Assembly: GCA_012845835.1 (NCBI GenBank)
Contig: JABAKD010000025.1
Span: 2,701,153-2,765,152 of the forward strand
Source: Undaria pinnatifida
Lineage: Eukaryota > Sar > Phaeophyceae > Laminariales > Alariaceae
Length of the DNA: 64,000 bases
Direction of reading: 5' to 3'
Positions 47,739 to 59,400 of this stretch are shown one piece after another (positions within the stretch are counted from its first letter, which is position 1; every line of letters begins with the position of its first letter). The notes below the pieces were generated by a model. The model was not told where the DNA came from. It was given only the letters and a program-made list of their open reading frames with translations, and ran no database searches. The position numbers were made by a program, and so were the translations under genes.

Positions 47739-48447
47739 TTTAGACCTACTATTATGGAAAATTTTGAGCGATTATTTCTGGCGATTATTTTTGTAGTTTT
47801 GAGGCTCCAAAAATAACTGCATCAGAAATAAGGAGCGTCCATTATGGCTTCTGATTTTTGGAAAGTGGTTTTATTTTGAATTGGTAGGTCTTGTTTTGCC
47901 GTTTGCCTTTATTTTTGAAATCTGGCACGTACACTGTCGCCGGCGACGTTAGGTCACCACCGCCTCTGCTGCGGTCTCTTCTGCTGCGCTGCTGCTGTGG
48001 TGCTGGTGTGGTGTGCCTGTGGTGGTTTCGATGGTGGTGGTGCTGCTAGTGTCGCGTTTGTGTGAGGATGAAGCTCTGTCTCGCACACAACAAGCGCAGT
48101 ATGCTGTCGTAGGTGTGTTTGTGATTCTTTGTGGTGGGTGATGCGTGACGTGTACAGCAGACAAGTATCATACCAGGTACAGTATGAGCAGTGATGACAT
48201 GTGATACTTGGTACGAGGTAGTATCCAAAAGTTAAATAATCCCAGTTCTGAGAGGTTGGAAGAGCTGTTATTTCTGGGCTCAGAAATCACCAGATCCGCT
48301 GATTTCTGGCCTCGATTATTTCTGAACCCAGAAATAACGATGATTTCTGGTCCCATAGTGGAAGGTTTTTATTTTTGTCGTCGGAGATCCCGGTTAAAGA
48401 GAGAAATAATCGATGAAAATATTCGCCATAATAGTAGGTCTTATACT
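47739..48447. mobile_element. Small TIR element (MITE-like), about 0.7 kb
   Basis: It starts AGACCTACTATTATGG and ends CCATAATAGTAGGTCT, perfect 16-bp inverted ends. The inner sequence also mirrors loosely (GCGATTATTTCTGG against GAAATAATCGATG). The interior repeats TTTCTG(G/A)xC(T/C)CAGAAAT-type palindromes. It has no coding capacity. It begins within a few bases of the poly(A) of the retroposon at 47731, so it may have inserted next to or into that tail region. Confidence 0.75.
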
Positions 48448-50865
48448 GTGTGTGTGTTCTTCACATTAAACCGTTCTTCTACTCGTCGACATCCAGCACA
48501 CCCAGTGTCCGTACTGATTCTTCACCCTAGAAAGATCAGCTCTGTGGTCACAAGCCACGACACAGAGATAATGCATCGTAACGCATTCGACAACGCAATG
48601 TCATGCCCTAGTACTGGGTACGACAGGCACAACATACATACGTCAGCAACAGAAATACATTGGAAGAGAGAAATACGAAATAAACAAAAACAAAAACAAA
48701 AACAAAAAACAAAAACAAAATAAGAAAACAAATAAAAACAAAGATAAAAATAAAACAAAAAATGAAACAAACAAAATGAAGGGGAAATCGAAGAAACAAC
48801 CCAACCGGAAAGGAGAGCCAAAGCTCGGAAAAGAAACATAATAAAATGAAATAAAATAAAGTAAAGTAAAACCAAAATAAGATAATCCGAACACGAGCCA
48901 AAAACCTGGACACGCAAGGAGGGAACAAAGGGGAAAAAAATACCCCAGAGAAAGACGAAAAGTGCATCCTATTTATTTAAATAGATGTTCTATATTAGCG
49001 AACGCGGCGTATCTCATCATGGAGCATGTTTCGGACCGAATAACATAACATTCGGCAGGAGACATGACAGAGACAGCAGTTGCCGCCACGTTTGACGCGC
49101 ATGGCTCGCGCAGAAATGACTCGCTCTCTCAGCACTTCAGCGTGCCTGCCCAGCAGCATCGCTGCTCTCGACTACCATAGACCTCGCCACAGCAGCAGCG
49201 GCACCTGCAACATCTACGTAGCTGTAGACTACTGATAGTTAGCTGGAACACGACTACTCATGATGGTGTGTCATCATGATACACTATGCACAAACAACAT
49301 ACCACGGTAAAAAGTTAGACGAAGACGCAAGGTATACTCACCGGCAGCGCAGCAAGCAGGGGAAGCCATGATCTCTCTATGCGGTATCGGGCCTTGAAAC
49401 GATAGCAAAGGTGCGGCTGACTCTGTCCGACGGCAGCAATCCATCACAAATCCCCGTCTGCCCGAGACTGTGACAATACGAGAAAGCCTCTTTGGGAAAA
49501 AAGATGGCCAAAGATACAACCAATTTCGATTTTTCGCAGCAAAGCAGCAGCAACAACTCCAGCCCAGCACAGCAAGCTAAGCTTGGTTGAAACAATCAAC
49601 GCGCATCCTCACCGTCGAGACAACGAAGCACTACTAGGTGAGTACACAGAGCTTCAACTTGAGACAATCAAGTTGCTATGGGCGGCATTTCGGTTGGTGG
49701 GCTGGCGTGGTAATACACGAACGGTGCATGTTTGCGCTGGACATCATTACGACTACTGCTGTAGGGCTCCCCCAAACTCATCGTGCAGCAGTAGTGGTGA
49801 GAGGGAGCTAATGAGAAGGCCACCGAGATACTCCAGAAGTGCCAGCTTATACGTCGGCGTCATGGAACAAGAGCGCTTGGCTAGTGTAAAGATGGGCGCC
49901 GTGTAGAGGCTGTGTTGTTGTCGGTGGTCACTCGAAGCCCTTCGAGTCCTCGCTCGTGCTGCTCTTTTACTGCTGTGTTCGCGAATTCAGTTTTGAATGC
50001 AGACGAAGAACAGCAGTGTGAGTGACAGCTGAGCTGCAGCTGTGACAGAAGGGACGTGTAGTAGTGGGACGTCATTGAACAACGTCATGAAATCCTAGTG
50101 CCTCCCTACTCACTACCTGGCCCAGCAGTACGGCTGGGGGAGCAAGCAGCAGCCGGCTTGTGGGCATAGGGCTTGAGAAGTTCCAATGCAAATGGCGATG
50201 CCTCCATTTGCCTGGAAATGGCATCTCTCTTTATTTTCGTAATTTGAAAATCAAATTTGCAAAATCGCAAGGTTTTCAGCGCCACGCAACACCACGATTC
50301 TTACGAAAACACGCTGAAACAACAGGCGCAGACGCTACTTCGTAGCGCTGATGGTGAGGGATGTACTCGTATCAGGTACGTAAACCAATATTTTACGACT
50401 TGGGCTAGCTTTGACAGCACACCTATAACACCTGCACGTTCTCAACCCTAGTCCCGACCGCCTCGAAACTTTCTCGGAACGAAGTTGTAATCGGAGCGAA
50501 GATGTAATCGGAACGAAGATGTAGTGGGGGGATTGTTGTGGACTGTCAAATCGTTTTTTAAATTTTTCGAAGCTGGGCCAAGTCATGAACACTGGATGAT
50601 GAGAGAGTACTCCCTGATGACTCGATGACATGACTGCTTACATGGAGGTTTGATGGCTTGGGAAGTGCAAGGGGCTACGGCACGAAAGCCGACCGGCATA
50701 TGCCGTATCTTGGGCCTGTGTCACATCGTACGAGGTGTTAAAGTGACCAGGTGATATATCATAATAACTACTTCGTACGATGGGGGTAATAGTATATCGT
50801 TGTCGTTGTTCCAAGCGAGTACGATACGAGTACAGCGTACAGCGTACAGTAGTCCTCGTTTTGTT
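48448..50865. other. No gene recognised
   Basis: A-rich low-complexity DNA at 48680-48880 generates the Phe-rich minus-strand frames, which are artefacts. The remaining frames on both strands show no recognised motif. Confidence 0.5.
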
Positions 50866-50866
50866 A

Positions 50867-50906
<40 letters not shown>

Positions 50907-51090
50907 GCTGTTGTTGTTGTTGTTCTCACCTTAACTCGCATAATCAAGTCCGTGGTCACAGGACAGGCTCCAGTCACTCTGGAGCTGAGGAATACCCCAG
51001 GGAAAAACACATACAACCCAAGGTGGTACACGCATATATCACAGCTGGCGCAATTCATGCCTCCACCAGAAACATATTAAAGTGAAATCG
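50866..51090 (-). repeat. (AAC)n-tail dispersed repeat, well-preserved copy
   Basis: Read on the minus strand it ends CTGTGACCACGGACTTGATT, ATGCGAGTTAAGGTGAGAAC and then (AAC)n, seen on the plus strand as (GTT)n at 50866-50925. The body contains TTTCACTTTAATATGTTTCT and GCATGAATTGCGCCAGCTGT. The same body and tail are on the plus strand at 59003-59205. Fragments are at 11838-11905, 24627-24715, 29995-30095, 45780-45880 and 59905-59999. The uniform simple-repeat tail and dispersed copies in both orientations fit a SINE. No convincing pol III A/B boxes were seen. Confidence 0.75.
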
Positions 51091-51602
51091 GGAGTCAGTC
51101 TACGATGTGTCAGGTCCAGGCCGGTGCATACGTCTCACTACTCACGTGTTTTGTTATGTGTACCCGTGCGGGGTCCCGGGTATTGACGTCTGTATTGACG
51201 TCTCAGCAGACGTGAAAGTTTCGACTGCTACTTCTGGGCGAGAGACCGAGAGACCCATCCAATCGAGGGGGGGGGCTTTCAGTATCAGGAAGGCGGGCGG
51301 GCTGGCGGAGAGCCTTGAGTGCTATAGAGGCATCACGCATGCACCTACTGACACAACGTTGCTACCGCCAAAACGATCCAACGTTAATGACGATTTGCAC
51401 TTCTCCCCCTCGTGCTCGATGGTGGTAACATTGCATGACCACAGCACATCGCCTGTTGTATGTTGCACCATGTATCTCTTTCCTATAATTAGCGATGTCA
51501 GAGCCCCACACCGGCACGGTAATATTATGGTAATTACATGGTTGTACCTATCGATTGAAATATTATATCTTGTGATCCATGTACAACAACAAATTATGAA
51601 GC
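51091..51602. other. No gene recognised
   Basis: A plus-strand frame at 51107-51607 spans 166 codons but shows no recognised motif. Confidence 0.4.
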
Positions 51603-52795
51603 TATAACATCAAATCTGCTAGCATAATAAACACTACCAGGTAGGTGATATAAAGGGATGTATTCCTGCTACAACCGTCAGATTTGTCCCCTTCAAGGAT
51701 ACCTGGTGTGTAGTTTCCGCGCACATATTGAAGTGTCCCGCCCGCCCCCCGCCCCCCCCGATCCCTCTTGTTCAAACGCCCCACCTTATATCAATATCTG
51801 CCAGAGTAGTAAACGCTACCAGCCAGCTGATATCACCTCATTATCTTTCCAGCCATCCATGCCGTAGCTCCAATTCATTTCCGCCCCCCCCCCCCCCCGC
51901 CCCCCCCCCGCCCCCCTTTTTTTCCTCGTTCCCTCGTCTTCAAACGCCCCACCTAAAGTCGAAATCGGCCAGAGTAATAAACGCTTATACGAATTGATAT
52001 CACGTCATTATCTTTCTAGCCATCCATAATGTAGCTTTAATTCATCCCCCCCCCCCCCCCCAATGCCCCCTCCTTCCCCACCACTCGCACGATCGCCTAG
52101 ACCTAGCGCCACGCGTACAGCAAGCCCCTACATATATGCGACCTAAACCTGTTAAAAACCCCTCCCCCCCCCCCCCCCCCCCCCTTTTTTCTCTTCCCCC
52201 GCTCCGTCTTGCTCAAACGCCCCACCTAACATCGGAATCACCTCATTATCTTTCTAGAGCCACCCATGCCGCTGCTCCAATTCATGCTCCCCCCCCCCCC
52301 CACCCAACGCCCTCTCCTTCCCCACCACCCGCACCATCACCTAGACCTAGCACCACGCGTAAAGCAAACCCCTACAACTATGCGACCTAAATCTGTTTAA
52401 AACCCTTTTGCGCCGCCCCCCCCCCCCCCCATCCAACCCCTCGAACACTCCGCCCTCTCCTCACTGGTTGTACGACTTACAGGATATACATGATAAACTG
52501 CCCTCCCCTCATCGGTTATACGACTTGCAGGATACACTTGATAAACTGATGTATTTCCTTCCACAGCTGTCAGATCTTGTCCCCCTCAAAAATGGGTTTT
52601 ATAGTTTCCGCGCACAGACTGCCTAACATCAGCCTGTTGACCCTGATAGCTACACTGTAGTTCCAAGGAGAATCGCCGACCTATATCCTTAATGAGGACA
52701 CACAACCCGTAATACGCGCGATCGGGGTATCACACACAGCTTGCAAAGATGAGTTTCGACAAAATCTTCGATCTCACAGAGTCTGGAGTGTATTT
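51603..52795. repeat. Left inverted arm with C-tract tandem units, upstream of the WD40 gene
   Basis: At least three tandem units share CAAACGCCCCACCT, a CATTATCTTTC(T/C)AG block and a following long C run (51880-51915, 52047-52062, 52164-52184, 52291-52302). The outer part begins TATAACATCAAATCTGCTAG. The inner end has GCAAAGATGAGTTTCGACAA. The whole arm is the reverse complement, in order, of 54362-55722. Confidence 0.85.
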
Positions 52796-53419
52796 TAACT
52801 TTCATAATGCTTGTTCTCGAAACATAGGTGCAGTATTACACCGCTTTAGAATTGTACCAGACTAGACCTACACTATTGCAGAAATTCTTGGACTCGTGTG
52901 TGTGCTTTTTCCAGTTGTCAAAAACGTTATTAATGGTATTCAACCCCGGTGGTCTAGTGGTTACCCCCGAACACTACTAGCGTTGGTCCTTAAGTTCAAC
53001 TCCCACCGTGGTCAGATTTCGAAAAAGGATCAGCTGTTGTGAGCGCCTACTCAGCGCGGGTAGTAGCTAGCGGGTAGGCACAATTCGACGCGAGTCGACG
53101 AGGGAAGACAATGCTGACTTCTTCTCGCGATAAAAATGAAGGCACGTACTGTACTGGGGAGGGGGGAGGAGGGCCCGCTATGTGACCCCGGATCTGAGTT
53201 ACTACTAGGAGGTAGCGCGAGAGCAGTGCGAGGATAGTAAATGGGATGAGCAAAAGAAAAAAAAAGGTGTCATTTATGCCACTGCCGTATCTATCATACC
53301 TACCGGTTTTCATGGCGCTTTGGCAGGTGAACCTGTCCTCGCCGTACACATTCAGGTACAGCCACCAGCCAGATCAGCCCAGTGCGAGCATCGCCACCCA
53401 GCAAACGCACGCCCAAGCC

Positions 53420-56400
53420 ATGAGGCGCTCAACGAGAAGAGCCTCCTCTTCATACTCCTCTGCGGCGGCGGCGGAAGAAATTACTGCCAAGCCAGACAAG
53501 AACCGCCAGACCCACGGTGACGACGACCAGCATAGGTCGAAGAGGGCGAGGCGGGCAGCCACACCAATGATTGACGCGAAGCCAGAGGCACTGGCAACTG
53601 CTCCGTCCGGGATAAAAGCAAAACAAACTACCTTGAAGTCCGAGGCGGTAGGTGGTGCCCAGACGGGTAATGGTGAAGGAGGAGGCGTGGGGGGGGGGGA
53701 AGGAGGAAGCGGAGGGGGGGAGGAGGGAGGAGAGGAGGGAGGAGCGGGAGGACCCTCTGCGTATGAGCTGGAGAGGCTGGAAAACATGAAAAGGAACGCT
53801 TTGGTCATGGCATCTCTGGGCCTAGGCAACGCCAAGGCGGGGATGCGCTCGGCCGTTAAGAGCGAGGCGGCGCAGAGGGCGAGGTCGAGGGGGCTGCCCC
53901 CCCGCCAACCTAAAGCCTATCCTCCCAGGTCAAGGTGCGACGCGCAACAGTTACAAATTAAGCACACCAACGTACGCGGTTCGTGCCATTTTAACCCCTT
54001 CACTCTTGGGACAATGAATCCACACTAACTCCTATTCCTTAATGCGGGCTCGGTTCTAAAGGAGTTAGGTTTGGCCCGCGTGTAGGTCACACGATTTTGT
54101 TGCCCACTCTAAAATCATGCGAAATGCGTGCCGCACTTAATGTTACTTATACAATGTTTCAACCAGTTGGCCCCCCGTTTTGGCGTCGACTACGTGAATG
54201 CCGAGTTGGATCATTGTTGCATCAGTACAATAATTAATAAAACGCCTCGCCTGCTTTGCTCGCAGGTTGTAATTTCGTGATTTTCCTGCGGGTAGCGGGT
54301 GCGCCTTGTACGCCTCGTATGTATTAACACGATCGGTCAGTCGCATCTTATATTATAAAAATAAAAATACACTCCAGCTGTGAGATCGAATATCTTGTCG
54401 AAACTCATCTTTGAAAGAAGCTGTGTGTGATACTCCGATCGCGCGTATGACGGGTTGTGTGTCCTCATTAAGGATATAGGTCGGCGACTCCCCTTGCAAC
54501 TACATTGTAGCTATCAGGGTCAACAGGGTGATGTTAGGCAGTCTGTGCGCGGAAACTAAAACACCCGTTTCTGAGGGGGACAAAATCTGACAGCTGTGGA
54601 AGGAAATGCATCAGTTTATCAAGTGAATCCTGTAAGTCGAATATCCGGTGAGGGGAGGGCGGAGTTTTTAAGGACGCGGGGGCCTGATTTTGATCAAAAG
54701 GGGGGCGGGAGGGAGGGAGGGGGGGGGAGGGGACGGGTGGGGCAGGTCAATTTGTGCGTGGAAACTATAAATATTTCTCGTGGGGGAGAGGGGGGGAATG
54801 TGGCGGGGGGGGCCGGGGGCGGGGGGGGGGGGCTTTAGGTCGCATAGATGTAGGGGTTTGCTATACGCGTGGTGCTAGGTCTAGGCGACGGTGCGGGTGG
54901 TGGGGAAGGAGGGTGCGTTGGGGGCGGGGGCGGGTGGGAATTGTAGCAGCGGCATGGACGGCTCTGAGGCGATAACGAGGCGATATCCAGGGCGTGGAAG
55001 TGTTTATTACTCTGGCGGATTTCGATAGTCGGTGGGGCGTTTAAGCAAGAGAAAGCGAGGAAAAAAAAAAAGAAGGGGGGGGGGGGGGGGGGGGGGGGGG
55101 AGGAGGGGTTTTCAAGAAGTTTAGGTCACATATAATATTAAAATCACGGATTTGGTCGACACTGATGTTCGCAACATTGTGTGTAATCCTCCGATCGCGC
55201 GTATTAATCATATATGTAGGGGCTTGCTATACGCGCGGTGATGGGTCTAGGCGATCGCGCGGGGTGTGGGGAATGAGGGGGGGAGGGGGGATTAATGAAA
55301 GCTACGTCATGGATGGCTAGAAAGATAATGACGTGATATCAATTGCTTAGAAGTGTTTATTACTCTGGCCGATTTTGTTTGTAAGTGGGGCGTTTGAACG
55401 AACTGGGCGGGGAACAAAGCGGGGGGGGGGGGGGGGGGGGGCGGGGGGGGCGGAGATGAGTTGGAGCTACGGCATGGATGGCTAGATGGACAATGAGATG
55501 ATATCAGCTGGCTGGTAGTGTTTACTACTCTGGCAGATTTTGATTTCAGGTGGTGCGTTTAAACAAGAGGGATCTGGGGGGGGGGGCGGGGGGCGAGCAT
55601 TTCAATATGTGAGCGGAAACTATAAACCCTTGAAGGGGACGAATCTGACGGCTGCAGCAAGAAGACACCGCTTTATATCACCCGCCCGGTAATGTTTATT
55701 TTCTAGAAGGCTTGATGTTACATGTAGTATGCAACCCAGTTCTTAGATGTAGTAAACAACGTGTTAAAAGCTTCATAATTTGTTATGTACATGGATCGAA
55801 AGATAGAATATTTCAATACATCGTATCAGGTAGCTTTCATAGTTGTATGTCTTCCTGACTGGCACAGGCTGCCCGTTTCCAAGCACCCACGGCCATGAAA
55901 AACAGCCATAGTATGGTGGTTTCACTTGTTTTGCCTCATCTTCGCATAGCGGACCCAGACGGCTACATAGCCTGCCACCTGCAGCTACACCTGCAGCAAC
56001 ACCAAGGATTCGTCTAGGCCACTATGTTAGTAACAATAATTACGACCGAATTAGGGTTTTACAATTTTCGCGGCGCCAATGAATAGGGACCGCTTTCGAG
56101 ATAACTGAATGTACGTCTGCCGCCGCCGCCGACCGAGAAGAACGCACGTATTCTGACAACAGTCACAAGCATCCTGCTGCGCGAGTTCCTAGCGACTGCT
56201 AGTATATTTTATAGACGGGTAAGTAGGCAACCTCCAATTTTTTGCTCTTGGCATGTTTATAACACAGTTGTTTTTTCTTGCAATGGTTTTGACAGGGTAT
56301 ACGGGCCTTTCGATTTCGTTGTACGTTTTTTTCTTCCGATTGCTGCGTGTAACAGGGAATCAGCTCGGGTCAGAGGCAAAACTCCCGACGGTTCGCCGAT

Positions 56401-59400
56401 GGAAGATCCCGAAAAGGCTATCAACCGCAAGAGGCAGGGGGTGGGGGAGCTGCAGTCGCCGGAGATGGCGGGGCCAACGACTTGCTCTCGTCTGTCAGGG
56501 GATGTTGCCATGGCGGCGTCGAACGCCTCGGTCGATGGAACTCTTCGCTTACGACAGGTAGGTAGTGTGACGATCGGTGTTAAATATTGCGCGTACAGAG
56601 CTCGAAAGCATTTGAGAACTTGGGCGAGTTAAGAATTGTTGGGGCGAGTTTTGCACTATACGCGTGAAAGAGTTTTTTTTCCAAAATTTGCGTTGGACGT
56701 ACCCTGACGCGCACAAGCACCGACCGACACACAGGCTATAACATAATAATCTGAGCGTCTCGTCCATAATATTAGTTTATTTTGTGGTGTGGCGTGCCGT
56801 GTGTAGGATCACGCTTTGAAGAAAACTCTGTTTTTGGCTGTTAACCCTGGCCCTAACCGTAGGGAGGCGCTAGCCATGCTTTTTTGTGCTCGGTCGCCCG
56901 AGTGCTCCTAGTTTCTTGCCCAAGCTACTACAGCGGTATGGTAACGCTCGTAGTGGTAGATCAATCTCGAGCGCGAACGGGTTGCCGGGCGCTACCCGCC
57001 GTATTTTTTACGCAACCACTCAGCCTGCAAGGACGGCGCGCAGCACTGCCTACTACAAAAAAACACCGATAAGTTGGCGGCGCACGCCCCCCATCAGCCG
57101 ACTGGTTCGCCGTTATTCAGCATAAAGGTACCCACTTTTACGCTCCCGGGTGTCGGTAGATAGTATAGAGGAATACCCACCCCTCATAACGGCCCTGTTT
57201 TCCCCATTCGCTTGGTTTTTAGGCTCATCCCCCCCGTCGCCTCTCTTCCCTCCCACCCGCGCTCACGATACGTGGTGCTCCAAAGGATGCGTGGTTACTG
57301 ATCCAATGACTATGGCGAGCAATAAATAAGTCCCCTCTCCCGCGCGCTTATGCGTTGGTCTCGGTAAATGGTGTACAGGCTTCTCCCCCCCCTGCTTCCC
57401 CTTCCGCGCTTACTGTTTGTGCTCTAACGAAATGTTCGCAGATGATGGGCGGGCTGGTTGGTCGCTACGAGCCAAGCGGGGATGGCAAAGAGTTCGACCT
57501 GGCCGAGCCAAACGAAGCTATCAGCAGGTACTCTACGATGCAAAGCAGTGCACTGATATGCTTGGCACCATTTTGGACGAAAATATAAGGACCCTGGGGT
57601 AAAGTCTGGACGGAGACATAGTGAACGTTTGGGTATTCATTGAATACCCAACGCCCTTATGTGTGCGTCCAGAGTGGTACATGTTGAATTGTTTGAAGAG
57701 CAGTAGGGTGAATGCATGAGGTTGTTGATGATATGGGGGGCATTTAGCCAGGCGTTGAATATGCGCAAGAGTAAGAGTACGGCACTGCTTGTACTGACGT
57801 ATTCGCAACGTCATGCATGTTTTTCTTTTCTATTCTTTTTTACTTGCCAGCTCATCTTGTGGGATTGGTTTGCCTTCAGCGGCTTTCTGGACAGCCGTGG
57901 TCACTGGTGTCGTCTGTTCCCCCTTCCGGTGCTGTCCTTCCTTATTGCCGCGCGTAGCCCCCGGCATTCCCACCGCCCATACCGTGCAATCCAATAAACC
58001 CATGCAGCAAATCATCTCAGTATTGTGCAATGCAGTAATACTGTTGCATGAGAGCCACCCATGTACTTGGAGCTTGCTCGTGTTTGTTTGCTTTTCGCAT
58101 TCGCTTGCCTTACAACAACCAAATTAGCGAAAACGACTTTTGCGGATTTTCGCTGTGTCAGCGAAGCAAACACCATGGTCTACGTCTTACTGTATGTAAA
58201 TTATGTTTCTTTGGTTTTTGGGCATACTCTTGTTCGCGGCGAGCAAGGGGGCCGTGTATGGTGTTGTTTTTTATTCCCTCGCCTTGCTTCCTCTGTTTGT
58301 CTTGTCTTTGCATTTATTTCATTTTCCTTTCCTTTTTCGCTTTCTTTTCTTTTCTTTTCGCTTTCTTTTCTTTTCTTTTCTTTTCTTTTCTTTTCTTTTC
58401 TTTTCTTTTCTTTTCTTTTCTTTTCTTTTCTTTTCTTTCTTTTCTTTCTTTTTTCTTTTCTTTTCTTTTCTTTTCTTTTCTTTTCTTTTCTTTTCTTTTC
58501 TTTTCTTTTCTTTTCTTTTCTTTTCTTTTCTTTTCTTTTCTTTTCTTTTCTTTTCTTTTCTTTTCTTTTCTTTTCTTTTCTTTTCTTTTCTTTTCTTTCT
58601 TTTCTTTTCTTTTCTTTTCTTTTCTTTCTTTTCTTTTCTTTTCTTTTCTTTTCTTTTCTTTTCTTTTCTTTTCTTTTCTTTTCTTTTCTTTTCTTTTCTT
58701 TTCTTTCTTTCTTTTCTTTTCTTTTCTTTTCTTTTCTTTTCTTTTCTTTTCTTTTCTTTTCTTTTCTTTTCTTTTCTTTTCTTTTCTTTTCTGTTCATCT
58801 CTGTTCTGTTCTGTTATTTTCTTTTCTTTCAGTTTCTTTTCTTTTTTCCAATTGACTTGAGTCTGACGTGCGTCTGCGTGGTGATAGATACCACGTGTAA
58901 TATACGTGGTAGTCTTTTCTGGGTGGTAAGCGGTGTGGTCGATTTTTTCAGGCGCGAGTAGTGCGACATATGTACCGGTATGGACCTGGCACATCGTAGG
59001 CTGACTCCCGATTTCACTTTTTATATGTTCCTGGTGAAGGCATGAATTGCGTCAGCCATGATACATGCGTGTGCCACTTTTCGTTTTGTTTGTGCTTTTT
59101 TTCGTGGGGTATTCGTCCACTCCAGCTTGACTGGAGCTTGCCCTGTGACCACGGACTTGATTATGCGAGTTAATGTGAGAACAACAACAACAACAACGAC
59201 ATATCTGTTGCGCCTTCCCCTGTGACTTCTGTTGCACACCTCGCACTGAACATGTAACACGCCTTGCCTAACAAAAGCACCAAAGGACGTGTCCGACATG
59301 AATCAATTAAATCGAGTCACCACGTATTACGCGTGGTATGTGAATACATGAGCCTGCCAGCAGGGAGGAGGTGGCGAAAAACATCAATCAACCAACCAGC

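Noticed and set aside
48522..48967. Phe-rich minus-strand frames resembling membrane proteins
   Set aside because: They come from A-rich low-complexity sequence; three overlapping frames are open at once.
52950..53020. tRNA-like sequence with A-box (TGGTCTAGTGGTTA) and B-box-like (AGTTCAACTCC) motifs
   Set aside because: The bases flanking the T-loop do not pair and no acceptor stem closes, so it is not a functional tRNA; at most a tRNA-derived relic.
58061..58994. Long plus- and minus-strand frames rich in Phe/Leu/Ser or Lys/Arg/Glu
   Set aside because: They are translations of the (TTTTC)n microsatellite, whose unit length permits open frames on both strands.
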